Positions 20,227 to 31,300 of a DNA stretch of 64,000 nucleotides are shown piece by piece (positions within the stretch are counted from its first letter, which is position 1; each line of letters opens with the position of its first letter). Position numbers and translations under genes: made by a program. The stretch is from assembly GCF_001661345.1 (NCBI RefSeq), contig NW_017962933.1, forward strand, positions 207,013 through 271,012. Direction: 5' to 3'. This DNA is from Ascoidea rubescens DSM 1968. Lineage: Eukaryota; Ascomycota; Saccharomycetes; Ascoideales; Ascoideaceae. The notes under the pieces are model-generated. The model made no database searches. It saw only the letters and a list, made by a program, of their open reading frames with translations, and had not been told where the DNA came from.

Positions 20227-22893
20227 TTCCTAGCTTTGGCTTTTTCAACAACAGTTTTGCTTAAGTATTTGTAAAAACTGTCAAAGCTAACATCTTCAGT
20301 TAACAATAAAACTGGAGTTTCAGTGTTGTTACCAAAACCATAACCATAACCAAATTTAAAAAAATTAGCTATAGTACTTTCCTCATTTTGTTTGAAAAAA
20401 TCATCAGGATCTAATTTGGACATGACAAATCTTGCCTGTGACTTGCCTTCATCTGTCTCTATATATCTTGGTAAAGGAAATCTATCTTTAATTATTTCAA
20501 TGGCTTCATTTCTAGAATTTTCAAGAATTGTATAAAAATTGACATATTCTGTTTTATCCAAATCTGAATCTCTCCAACTTGCAGCATATTCGCCATAATA
20601 AACAACCACGTAGAAAAAGGCATCCATAACAAAGATATTTTCTTTTAATAAAGAGGCAGCTTTCAAGTGAACAGGGACAATTTCATCAGGTTGTTGAATT
20701 GAAAATGATAATAGAGTTGGTTGAATCATCAATAAACAGTCCGAAACATTTGATTTTAGAAAAGTATGATGATAAAAAGCAGTTTCGTCTGGGGATGAAC
20801 CAAAAATTCTAAAAATGTTGCTTCTTCTTAAATGATAAACGAATTCAGTAAAGCTATAAAAATTGATGTTATCAAAGCTGAAAGAATTCAAGTCATTTTT
20901 ATCATAGTTGCCGAAATTCAAGCCTAATTTAATCAAGTTTTTATCGGTTTCTTGAATGATATCATTATATTTGATATAAGGGTCACTAAGAATTTTATTG
21001 ATACCACACTTGGCCAATAAAACTATTGCACATTCGAAATCAAAGGATTGCTTTAAAGGAATGACATTTGTTGTGAATTTTTTGACAGTTGTCACTCTTA
21101 GTCTATAGTGAGTATTTGAGGAATGTTTATAAATAGTTTGGAACTGAATTAATGCATCATTACCCATTTTATTTTTTGATTGAATTGAATTACTAAGAGT
21201 GTCAGCTTTAAAAAAAATGGAGTAGTTATTTCTTGGAGATAAAGAGAGAATTTTCCATTCATTTGTTAGGCCATTTTTGAAGAATTCATCATCCGAGGAC
21301 ATTATTGAATGGTTTTTCAAAGAGGTTGCATTTCCTATTAGACCTCTAATTTTTAGATTATTTGAAACAGATATTTTTAGGAGTGAATCTTGATGAGATG
21401 ATAAATTTTGAGACTGAAATTGAGAGGTGTCTTTATTTATATGAGTTGAGAATTCGGATTGAAATAATTTTAGAAAGGATTGTTTAAATAGATTTGTTTT
21501 AAAAGAATCAGTTACAATGATTGAGCCACCGGATAAGTTTGTTAGAGGTTGCATTTCATAGATACCCGATTGATCGTAACAACCGACTAAGATATTAATT
21601 TCGATAATTGAGTTATTATTGTAAACTAGGGGGTTTTTATCATTGTTTAAGAGGGACAAAGCCAATTTTTTATAGAACAGAGAAGAATTTTGGAAATATT
21701 TAGTGTTATTTTTTTGAATATCGTTATGAGTTCTGATGTTTTCTTTTAAATCATTCGAAACGATCAAACCTGGGCCTTGAGTGCAAGGGCCAGCAGAGAG
21801 CAATATTATTTTAGCATTAGAATCAGAAAAGATTGATTTCATTAAATTGATAGAGATGGCGAGAGCTGAGCCTGTTGATCTTAAGAATCTCTTTGAGGAG
21901 AGATTTGAGTTGTTCAAGTCGTGTAGGTTAATTGATTTGTTGACTGGGTTAAGGCCGTTGATTAATTTAATGAAATAAAACTTGTCAAATTGGTTGTCAA
22001 GATTTAGGAAAAATCTTTGGTACGGGAAATTTTTGTTGTAGGGATTGAAATTTGATTTTGATTGATAGTCATAATTAGATAAACCAGATTCATTGATTGC
22101 AAGAATTTTTTGGAATTTTTTTAAGTTTAGTTGGTTTTCATTTTTAATATTAAAAATGTGAATTTTTTTAAAAAAGGATTTTTTTTCAGTTATATTTTGG
22201 TTTTTATTTTTATTTTTATTTTTGTTTTTGTTATCAAGAGAGAATCCTAGTTCATATAAATGAATAATGGAGTCAAAAGTTATTAGGCCAACCAAGGTAT
22301 TTTGGGGCAAAGAATTTATTGAAGTGATAATTGATTTTTTCAAGGAGGATAGTTCGTCTTGTTCCAAGCACAAGTCGACTAAGAAAAGAATGATATTGGG
22401 AGAAAATAGAGAAGATTTTTTGTAGTCGTGTAGGATGTATTCACAGGTTGTTGAATTGAGAGAAATTTGAGGCAGTTGAATTGAATCGGGATTGAAATTT
22501 AAAAGAGTGTTTCTTTGATTGCAAATTGGACAGACCCAGTACCTGCTGGTGTTGATGTTGTTTGTGGGATAAAGACTTATTTCTTTGACAAAGGGATTCA
22601 AGACTGAGGAGCACAGTTTGTTTGAACAGGTTACTGGAGAGGAATCAAGCAAGGGAATAGGATAGTCTTCAGTGTTGTTCAATGGGGTATAAACACAGCC
22701 CAACAAATTGGATATGCTCACCTCCTCGGATCTGGTGGTGGGAAAGGCATTCCAGTTGAATCGAACACCATCTCTGTCCTCGATGTCGTATATGGTCTCT
22801 GTTGTTTGCTGATAGAGAAGCAGAAGCAGAAAAGGAAGAAGTGTTAGGAGACAGACAGACAAGAACAAAACGCAGCGAAAAACATACCTCCAT
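20217..22893 (-). CDS. SEC23: COPII coat GTPase-activating subunit Sec23, one intron
   Basis: This is Sec23, the COPII inner-coat subunit that activates Sar1 GTP hydrolysis during vesicle budding from the ER. I reconstruct a tiny first exon (22888-22893, ATG GAG), an intron at 22809-22887 and a main exon at 20217-22808, giving 865 aa starting MEQTTETIYD. The open frame upstream of exon 2 has no suitable ATG. The zinc-finger Cys63, Cys68, Cys95 and Cys98 are present, followed by the trunk (LFLVDLCLEQDELSSLKKSI), beta-sandwich, helical domain and gelsolin repeat. The SQARF segment that holds the arginine finger is kept. A Lys/Asn-rich insertion after about residue 195 explains much of the extra length over Saccharomyces (768 aa). 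Confidence 0.93.
22809..22887 (-). other. SEC23: SEC23 intron after a 6-nt coding exon
   Basis: A 79-nt intron with perfect GTATGT donor, CCTAAC branch motif (CTAAC at 22843-22847), pyrimidine-rich tract and CTATCAG acceptor. Phase-0 removal joins ATG GAG to CAA ACA ACA and gives an N-terminus of the length seen in other Sec23 proteins. Confidence 0.9.
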
Positions 22894-23338
22894 GGCTCGT
22901 GTATGCAGCAACGTAGCAGTGTGCAACAAATACCCGGAAAGTGTGTAGTGATACCCAGCAGTGGAGAAACTGGCGATGCTTTTGGTGATTGTGGTGATTG
23001 TGGTGATTCTCTCCGATAAGCAGCACCCACGGTCTAGACTCTGCGCACTAGAGCCCTGGTGAGCCCTGGTAGCCCTATCCGTTTTCTTGATTGTGATCTC
23101 AAACACTTCTCACTGCCCTCGATAGAGTTGCACCGTCTAGCCCTGGAACGAGCCCTGGAACGAGCCCTGGAACAGGAGCCCTAGCCAGCCCTGATCCCTC
23201 AGCCTGGGTCCGAGCAATTCAGGTATAAAGGGCCTGTGTTCGTCATCAGTGCTTTCTGCTTCCTTGATCTGTATCTTGTTTCTTTCTCCGGTTGTTATTC
23301 TGCTTTGTATCTTCTTTGCTGCTTGCTTCTCTCACAAA
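22894..23338. promoter_or_regulatory. Divergent SEC23 / GH76 promoter with AGCCCTGG repeats
   Basis: This 445-bp GC-richer region carries eight AGCCCT cores: 23052, 23062, 23071, 23139, 23151, 23163, 23177 and 23187. Three of them form a perfect 12-bp-spaced array of AGCCCTGGAACG-type units. A TATAAAG box at 23224-23230 lies 109 bp before the GH76-gene ATG and is followed by a pyrimidine-rich leader. Regulatory function is inferred from position only. Confidence 0.6.
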
Positions 23339-24571
23339 ATGCAATCAGAAACTGCTCCTGTCACAAATCCCAGTCTTGAGGGCTACAGAATGCTCGTCAA
23401 AATGTGGACCGAGTTCTGGAACCCCACCAAAAAAACATTCACCTCTCGATGGAGCTGCCATGGCGTCTATGGCGACGAAAAGAAGTTCAATGTCTGGTCT
23501 GTGGCCGTCGCCTTGGAGGCAATTACCGATGGTGCAAGACTATATCCAAAGGAAATCACTCCCATGATAGACTTGGTTATCAACGCTTTGCTAAAATACA
23601 AGTCTCCCGAGCACCATGGTTACTGTGCTGTTGAAAACTTCTCTGGAAACAAGGACATATACTATGATGATGATGCTCAGGTGGCAATTGGCCTAATAAA
23701 TGCTTATGAAGTCACTGGCGGGACTAAGAGAAACTATCTTGATCTTGCGAGAGATTTGCTAAGATTCCTCATTGGGGGTTATAATTATAACAACAATAAA
23801 GCAAAGGGTGGTGTGTATTGGCACGTTTCTCACGACTATGTCAATGCTTGCACAACTGCTGAAGTTGCAATTGCCTGTTTAAAATTTGCTAAGTTTGTTC
23901 CAAATGAAAGGAATTATTACGTTCAATTCGCTGCCCAATGCATAGAATGGCAAATCAACACTCTAATGGACCCTAAAGACTTCTTGATCAAAGATGGAAA
24001 AAGTGAAAACTCGGATAACATCAATGGTGCCAAATGGTCCTATAATACGGGCACAACTTTATCTGCTGCCTGCTATTTATACCACTACACCAAAAGCCCA
24101 AAATGGCTCAAAATTGCAAACAACTTGGTATCTGCTGCCACAAGCCATCATTCAGAGATCTTCGATAGAGACTATCCAATGGAAAAGAGATACTGGAGAG
24201 ACATGTCCTATTTCGTCCAACTATTGTTTGAAGGTTTAGCTGACTATATGCTCTTTATTGGTCCAGAGGCCTCGCAAGAGGTTAAGGACTCAATAGAATA
24301 TGAATTTAAAAGACATTTGGCTTATTTTAGAAAATTCAACTATGACAAAAACGACGGCTTCTACTACCAATGCTTTGAATGCCATCAAACAAGCGAAGAT
24401 GCCTATAAGATTTATAAAGCTGAATGGAATGGCCACAAGAATTACAATCAAAACAAAGAAGACCATGCCAAAAATCTCATTGGTGCTGCTTCTGCTGCTA
24501 GAATTTGGTTCCAAGGTGCAAGAGTTGTGCCTGAGTTGGACCCTGAGATTTTCTCCAAGCCCAATTTTTAA
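23339..24571 (+). CDS. GH76-like alpha/alpha-toroid protein, apparently intracellular
   Basis: This 410-aa protein resembles glycoside hydrolase family 76 (endo-alpha-1,6-mannanase-type, the Dfg5/Dcw1 superfamily). The hallmark acidic cluster DIYYDDDAQVAIGLINAYEVTG (Asp110-112) corresponds to the GH76 catalytic aspartates, and the YWHVSHDYVNACTTAEVAIA and KWSYNTGTTLSAACYLY segments fit the toroid helices. With the ATG at 23339 there is no signal peptide and no GPI signal, unlike Dfg5/Dcw1, so a cytosolic role is implied. The same frame upstream encodes a hydrophobic, signal-like stretch, but it has no ATG, and the TATA box at 23224 suggests that it is leader sequence. The substrate is unknown; it may act on mannose-containing oligosaccharides. 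Confidence 0.7.
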   Translation: MQSETAPVTNPSLEGYRMLVKMWTEFWNPTKKTFTSRWSCHGVYGDEKKFNVWSVAVALEAITDGARLYPKEITPMIDLVINALLKYKSPEHHGYCAVENFSGNKDIYYDDDAQVAIGLINAYEVTGGTKRNYLDLARDLLRFLIGGYNYNNNKAKGGVYWHVSHDYVNACTTAEVAIACLKFAKFVPNERNYYVQFAAQCIEWQINTLMDPKDFLIKDGKSENSDNINGAKWSYNTGTTLSAACYLYHYTKSPKWLKIANNLVSAATSHHSEIFDRDYPMEKRYWRDMSYFVQLLFEGLADYMLFIGPEASQEVKDSIEYEFKRHLAYFRKFNYDKNDGFYYQCFECHQTSEDAYKIYKAEWNGHKNYNQNKEDHAKNLIGAASAARIWFQGARVVPELDPEIFSKPNF

Positions 24572-24882
24572 TCTTTCTCCATCTCCATCTCCATCTTTAT
24601 CTCTATCTCTATCTCTTTCTCTATCTCTCCTATTCATTTATAGATAACCCATTATTATATAACCAATATAATCAATATAACCCATCTCAACTTATTATCG
24701 CAATCTTAAGCTCTTTCCACAGTAACTTGCTTGATCCGTTCTTTTTTTTTTTCCTCCACTTTTTGATCCCTCCGATCCAAATTTGTTTGTTTATCTTTTC
24801 ATGTTTATATCCACAACGCAACCCAATAACTTGATCCAACTTCAAGCTCAATCGCACTCATCCTTCCTCTATCCATTGAAAA
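24572..24882. promoter_or_regulatory. YCG1 promoter with CATCTC repeats
   Basis: Pyrimidine-rich CATCTC/TATCTC units (about 24576-24630) begin immediately after the GH76-like stop codon, followed by AT-rich sequence up to the YCG1 ATG. The repeat resembles the one at 3878-3929. Confidence 0.6.
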
Positions 24883-27800
24883 ATGCCTCCCAAAAACAAA
24901 AATAAATTCAACATCGAACTAAATGAGGCCTCTGACGTCCATAGAGAAATTGCAAATGTCTTCCAGGACTGCCAATTAAACCCATCAGGCTTTAAAAGAA
25001 ATGCAACTCTCTTGAAATTAATTCAAAAAAAAGCTTTCGAATCAAATCTTGAATCCTCTTTTAACTTATCCTTCACAAAGTTGATCAACAAAGTATTACC
25101 TGTAAAGAAATCAGAAATCGTTGGCGACAGAATTATCAAATTGACTACAAAATTCATCATGGAAATTAAAAAAGATGAAGAAAAAGAAAAAGAATTGAAA
25201 AGAAAAAGAAAATTAAATGCTAAAAAGAAAAATAATCAAAATAATGATGAAAATAACTCCGAAGAAGATCACGATGACGATGACGATGAAGAAGAAGAAG
25301 AAGAAGACACTCTTTGTCTGAAATTTATCAGCTATTTCCTTAGACACCTACTACGAGGTATTGATTCAAAGGATAAAAACGTTCGTTACCGTATAATCCA
25401 ACTACTTGGCTGTATAGTTACATGTTTAGAAGAAATCGATAATGAGTTATACAATAATATAATTTGGAATGTTCAAAAGAGATTGTGCGATAAAGAGCCA
25501 AACATAAGATTAAAAGCTGTACTATGTATTTCAAGATTTCAAGGTGATGAAGATGATGAAGATGAACATGGTGTCAATAGATCGACCGCTAAACTATTAT
25601 CAATCCTACAAAATGATCCAAGTCCTGAAGTCAGAAGAGCAGCTTTACTAAATATAGACAAGTCTCCTTTAACTTTACCTTACTTGGTTGAAAGAGCAAA
25701 AGATTTAAATACTATAACAAGAAAAATGGTATATTCACGTATAATGAAAGAAGTAGGTGATTTTAGAAAATTCGAAAAAACTTTAAGAGAAAACTTGTTA
25801 TTATGGGGTTTAAAGGATCGGGAGCAAAGTGTCAGAAATAGCGCTATTAAAATGTTTACAAATCAATGGCTAAGTGATGTTAATAACAATTTACTAGAAT
25901 TAATTGAGAGATTACATATCATTAACAGTGAAGTTGCTCCTTTAGCCATGAAATATTTCTTCCAAAATCGTTCTGATATTGTTTCCAACATGAAATTGGA
26001 TAAAAAATTTTGGGGAAATCTAAACGCTGAAACTGCTTTTTTAGCAAGAACTTTTTTCAACCATTGTCAATCAAATAATTTACAAGAATATTTAGAAAAA
26101 AGCTTTCCAGAAGCTGCCGAGTTTGCAACTTTGATTTCAAAATACTTTACTGTCAGAAAGAAAATAATGCTAGAATATGAGCAAAATGATCCAATTTTTC
26201 TTAAAAATATTAATACATCAAACAATAATACATTCCAATCCTATAGCAATATTGAAAACGAATTGGATAGCCAATATGCAAATGATTTAAAAGAAATTAA
26301 TTTCATAATGGAACAATTACTTACAATTGCAAAAGATTACGATTTTAGTGATGATTTTGGTAGAAGAGAAATGCTTCAAGTCTTGAGATCTTCTTTAACA
26401 AATGACAAATTAACTGATGTTTTAATCAAATATACTTTACAAACAATTAGAAAACTTTCCATTAGTGAAAATGATTTTTGTCAAATGATGACAGAAATAG
26501 TTTCTGATATCAGAGACACAGGCGAAAATGATATAAACGAAAACGATAAAGATCAGGATAAAGAAAAAGATGATGAAGACTTAGATGATGAAAATGGTGA
26601 TAAAAGCCCTTTAAAATCAGGTAGCAGATCACCATCCAAGTCTCAGAAAAAAAATGTGGAAGAAATTGAAAGCCCTGATGTTATGATACAATGCTTATAC
26701 ATTGTTAAACACATGTTAGAATTAACTCGTCAACCTCTTGAAAATAATATTCCAGTTTCATCATTACTTGATAGTATAGTTACCACCTCAATAAGATCTC
26801 AAAATAAAATACTAAGAGAAATAGGCATTCATTGCTTAGGTTTAGGTTGTTTATTGGACAAACAACTAACAATTGGCCAATTACGTTTTTTTGGTCTTTG
26901 TTGTGCAAAAGCCCCAGAAAAGCTACAAATAATATGTTTAAAAATTATTTTTGATATTTTGGCTACACATGGAACTTCAGTTCTTGATATTGAAGGGAAT
27001 ATCGACACACTTTCCATGAATAAATTATTTTACAGGACTTTGAAAAGGTTCAATAAACCCAAAGTTCAAGCGTTATCCGCGGAAGGTCTTTGCAAGTTAT
27101 ATTTAGCAGATATTCTAGTCGATGAAGAATTATTTGAGACTTTAATTTTGGCATACTATAATTATCAAAATTCGAAAAATCAGGATCTTTTACAAGCTTT
27201 GACTTTTTGTTTGCCTGTGTATGCCTTTTCTCACCCCAAGCATCAAAAGATAATGGCAAGTGTTGCTGCAGATGCCTTTTATCGTTTATTGGATAATTAT
27301 GATGAATTTCTAGATAAATTAGAACCTGAAGATATGGATACAATGGTTGAGCCCCAGCAAATTTTGCAAAATCTTATTCATTGGACAAATCCTCAAAATA
27401 TTGTGAATTCTACCGAGGAAGAACAAAACAAGTCTACTAATCATCTCATGATAATTTTAGATTTACTTAATGGAATATTGAGTGGATCTATTGATAATCC
27501 AAAATATAGAAAAATTATAATTATGAATTTATCAAAATTTTATTTAGCCAAAGAAATTAATTTTGAATCTTTAAAAGAGTTGAATAAACTCATCAGTGCT
27601 TTTTCTGAGAGAGTGATACCTGATTGTGATGGTATTTCGAAAAATTCTTTTAATAAATTTAAAACAAAATTTGCAAAATTATTTGAAGAAGCAGAAGAAT
27701 TGAATAATGACAAAGAAACTGAAAAAGAAACTGATGCTTCTCAAGATTCCCAAGACCAAGAATACGTTTCTGCTTTTATAAAAGAAAGTGAGGTTGAATC

Positions 27801-28053
27801 ACCGAGTAAGGAAAACGAAATTGATAATCACAATGAGAATTCTGTAGAGGGTGGTTTGAAAAAAGATGTTTTGGAAAATGAAAATGATAAAAATGATAAA
27901 AATAATGAAAATGATGGAAATGATGAAAAAGATGAAATGAATGTAAAAGTCAAACGAGAAAATGACAGTTTTGTACATATAGATAATCTTTCAGAAAACA
28001 ATCAGAGCGAAATAATAGAAATTGATTCTGATGGTGATATTTCTATGGAGTAA
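24883..28053 (+). CDS. YCG1: Condensin HEAT-repeat subunit Ycg1 (CAP-G)
   Basis: This 1056-aa protein is the CAP-G subunit of condensin, which binds DNA together with the kleisin Brn1 and compacts mitotic chromosomes. HEAT repeats fill most of the protein, including GIDSKDKNVRYRIIQLLG, a family hallmark, then DKEPNIRLKAVLCISRFQGDE and DPSPEVRRAALLNI. Acidic and Lys-rich insertions lie at about 95-145 and 545-590, and a long acidic/Asn-rich tail follows about residue 945. The first ATG (24883) gives a normal start with FNIELNEASDVHREIANVFQ. The length is close to the Saccharomyces protein (1035 aa). The tail of Glu/Asp/Asn/Lys repeats is low-complexity and probably disordered. Confidence 0.94.
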   Translation: MPPKNKNKFNIELNEASDVHREIANVFQDCQLNPSGFKRNATLLKLIQKKAFESNLESSFNLSFTKLINKVLPVKKSEIVGDRIIKLTTKFIMEIKKDEEKEKELKRKRKLNAKKKNNQNNDENNSEEDHDDDDDEEEEEEDTLCLKFISYFLRHLLRGIDSKDKNVRYRIIQLLGCIVTCLEEIDNELYNNIIWNVQKRLCDKEPNIRLKAVLCISRFQGDEDDEDEHGVNRSTAKLLSILQNDPSPEVRRAALLNIDKSPLTLPYLVERAKDLNTITRKMVYSRIMKEVGDFRKFEKTLRENLLLWGLKDREQSVRNSAIKMFTNQWLSDVNNNLLELIERLHIINSEVAPLAMKYFFQNRSDIVSNMKLDKKFWGNLNAETAFLARTFFNHCQSNNLQEYLEKSFPEAAEFATLISKYFTVRKKIMLEYEQNDPIFLKNINTSNNNTFQSYSNIENELDSQYANDLKEINFIMEQLLTIAKDYDFSDDFGRREMLQVLRSSLTNDKLTDVLIKYTLQTIRKLSISENDFCQMMTEIVSDIRDTGENDINENDKDQDKEKDDEDLDDENGDKSPLKSGSRSPSKSQKKNVEEIESPDVMIQCLYIVKHMLELTRQPLENNIPVSSLLDSIVTTSIRSQNKILREIGIHCLGLGCLLDKQLTIGQLRFFGLCCAKAPEKLQIICLKIIFDILATHGTSVLDIEGNIDTLSMNKLFYRTLKRFNKPKVQALSAEGLCKLYLADILVDEELFETLILAYYNYQNSKNQDLLQALTFCLPVYAFSHPKHQKIMASVAADAFYRLLDNYDEFLDKLEPEDMDTMVEPQQILQNLIHWTNPQNIVNSTEEEQNKSTNHLMIILDLLNGILSGSIDNPKYRKIIIMNLSKFYLAKEINFESLKELNKLISAFSERVIPDCDGISKNSFNKFKTKFAKLFEEAEELNNDKETEKETDASQDSQDQEYVSAFIKESEVESPSKENEIDNHNENSVEGGLKKDVLENENDKNDKNNENDGNDEKDEMNVKVKRENDSFVHIDNLSENNQSEIIEIDSDGDISME

Positions 28054-28376
28054 TTTTCAATTTTATTGATTTTTCTACAAATTATTTTGGTGGAGCTCAT
28101 TTTAGCAAGTAAACAAAATAGTGTTGGATTGACGAAATAAAAAAGTTTAACGGTGAAATACATATAGAATACTAAAAATACAAAAGGGAATGTCGAAGCT
28201 TAAACCAAAATCTAATCCAGCTTAAAATAAGATTGGAACAAAAAAAAAAAAAAGCATACTAGTGAAAATTGAAAACAAAAAAACAAACTAGAGCATAAGT
28301 AGTGAAATAATTAGAATATAAGTGATCTATCGTTACCAATAAATAAACCATGTACTTTTAATAAAAAAGCTTATAT
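28054..28376. other. Convergent 3' region YCG1 / TBC-like gene
   Basis: AT-rich 323 bp with short A-tracts; no gene or RNA is seen. Confidence 0.65.
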
Positions 28377-31300
28377 CTAAAATTTTTTGTAATAATGAGC
28401 AAATTTTTCCAAAAAGTCATTATCATTAGGAATATTTACTTGTTTATCTTCATTCTTAATCAAATCACTGATATCAAGAAAACCAAAATGATAAAATTTT
28501 ATTACAACCAAGAACATGCAATAGAATACTTTATAATTATTATTCAATATTAAATGATCTAATATTTGTATCATCAATTGATTGTTAATTTTAAGAAGCA
28601 TTTTAAATAAGACCCTAGTATTAAGATTTGAAAGCTCATCATCAAAAAACTTGGACAAATATTTTTTTAATGCAGGATTTGTTTTAATGTTTTTATCGAA
28701 TTTTTCAACAAAAACATCGTTTAGAACATTTTTATCAAGCAAATTGATCAAAGTAAAGGTTTCTTGTTTTGTGAAATTTAACAATAGTATAGCGCTAAGA
28801 ATTTCATCACCAAAATTTAAACCATTTCTCGAAATTGATTTACATAATAGTAGATTTTTTATTGAATCATAAAGCGGGCAACCTTTTTGGAACTTATCTA
28901 AATGAGGATATAATTTTTCGATAATCAAATCAATCTCAATTTCCTTATAAGATATATCGATTGTTTTTAGCTTATTGCTAAGCAAAGTCAATGACTCAAT
29001 TTCTTCAGATAAGCCATTTTTTTTATTATAATAGGTAAGAATATCGAACCAGATTTTAAATCTAAGTTTTTGAGGAATATTTGTTTTCCAGCACAATTTA
29101 GACATTTCATAGATGGAATTTTTGTGAACTTCTTTAACTTTGACACTCAATTCAAACCATTTTTGAGCATTTTTTTGATCTAATTCGATTTTTTTCTGCT
29201 GCAAACTATTTCTTTTGAGTTCCTTTTTCTGTAGAGAAAAAATTAGATTTTGAAGTTCTTCATCATGTTTCTGTTTCTCTTGCTGAAGTTTAGGTGGTAA
29301 CCACATTGGTCTTGTTTGAGATAAGACTTCAGTTTTTTCTGCGGAGATTAATTTTAAGTCTTCCAAGTGTATTTTCTCTGTTGAGGTTAAGCTTGAATTT
29401 GAAGAGGAAGAAAATATTGACAATTTAGAATCTCTGGAAGTTTTGGAGCTCATAGAGGAGCAAGATGATAAACTTTCAACTTCAGCTTGATTTAATATAA
29501 AGGAAGGTAATCTTAAAGAGTTTTCTTCTCTTTTTTTCATTTCTTTTTTAATATAATTATCAGAGCAAGATTTGTAGTATGCTGATAAGGCATTAGCAAA
29601 TTGAAGATCAGGGGAGTTTAAAGTGGGCTCAACTAAGGGAGATGGAGGTAAAGCTGATGGAGAATCATTTAAGACATGCTTCATAAATTTTTCAGATTTT
29701 CCATTTTGTTTTGTGAATAAAGTTGCAGCGGAACCAGAAGCAAAGGGTATATTGTATAATAAAGGGTCATCATCGGATAGTAACTCATCATTTGTGTTAA
29801 TGATAACATCATTTTGGTGGTTATTTGATTTGAGTAGTTTTGATTGAGACATTTGTCTTTTTAGCTGGTATTTTTGGCCTGGAGTTAGATTTGAATCAGG
29901 AGGGTAAGGAACTAAATTCTGGGATGGGTTGAAAGAGCTTGTTGGTAATTCATTTCTATATTTTGATTGGCTTAGTTTACGGGATAAATCCAGGCCAATT
30001 GATTGAGCAAAAGCGTTTGAATTTTTATAAACATTTAAAATGTTGTGAGAATCCTGAGAGTCGAAAAAGAGAGTATTTTGGTAATAATCGTTATGATGAG
30101 GGTTAGAAATGTGGGAGTTATTTTGATTATTTTGACTATTAAGGTCAAATTCGGGATTAGAGGGGATAGGATCATTTTTATTTTTTATGACATTTTGTAG
30201 AGAAGGCATTGATTGGAATCTTTTGAAATTATTTTGATCAGAAGGAGAGAAGTTTGAATTATAGGGAGAATTTGAGTTTTTGATTGGTATTAGTTTTGAG
30301 TTTATATGAGTATTGATTCTGGTATGTTTTTCTAATTCAGCTTCAGAGAAGTTTGGGTGTTTTAGATTTGATAAGTTTCCCAATTTTAAAGAGGGTTTAG
30401 CTATTCTTTTTAGGGAGTTATTTTCCAATTTAGTTGAATCGAAGTTGTTGGTAGTAGTGGTAGTGGTAGTGGTGGCGGTAGGGATATTATTTTGGTTTAA
30501 TTGAGATAGTGTGTTGTTGCTTGCAATAGTTGTTGTGCTTGTGTTCGTGTTGTTACTGTTAACTCTGACCAAGGTGTTTTCGCTTATATTTGATAGTACA
30601 GTATTTTCAGTTGCAACTGAATCAGCGCGAACATGAGTGTTGTGAGATGGGTTTGGATTGGGATGGTAGTCAGGAAAGGGGGTATTGCTGGTGTTGTTTT
30701 GGTTGTAGGTGTTGGAGTTGAAGTTGGAGTTGATATTTATATTATCATAATCATCGTAAGGGCTGTCATTATTGTTGCTATTAATATTTTTTGATATGAT
30801 GTTGTTTAAATAATTATTAAAATTCGGAATTGGGTTAACATCTTGAGAGATTGATTTTTGGTTATCAAATTGGAAAGGAAGTATGTTTTGAGAATCAATG
30901 CTTGTTAGAGAGGATAGTCTTGAGTTCGAATTTGAAGTTGAGTTTGAGGTTAGTTGTGAATCAAAAATGAAGTTTCCAGATTCCGAGGAGGTGATTGAAT
31001 CATTTGATATGGGTCTTGAGTTTAATTTTTTGAGATTAATATTTGTGTCGTTGTTGATGTTAATTGGGGATGGGTTGTGGAGGTCTGTGGAGGAAGATAG
31101 GGAGGAGGATCTTAGGAGAGAGCCGTTGAAGTTGTTTGGGATGAAAGATTTTTTAAAGTGTAGGTTTATGAGGTTATCGCTTGGTCTTGAGCCCTTTGAG
31201 TATTTGTTTAAAGAGGAGGATGAGTTATTATGGTCATTGTTGTTTTTTGTGTTGTTGTTGTTGTTGCTTGATACACTTAGGGTGCTTCGACTGAAGGAGT

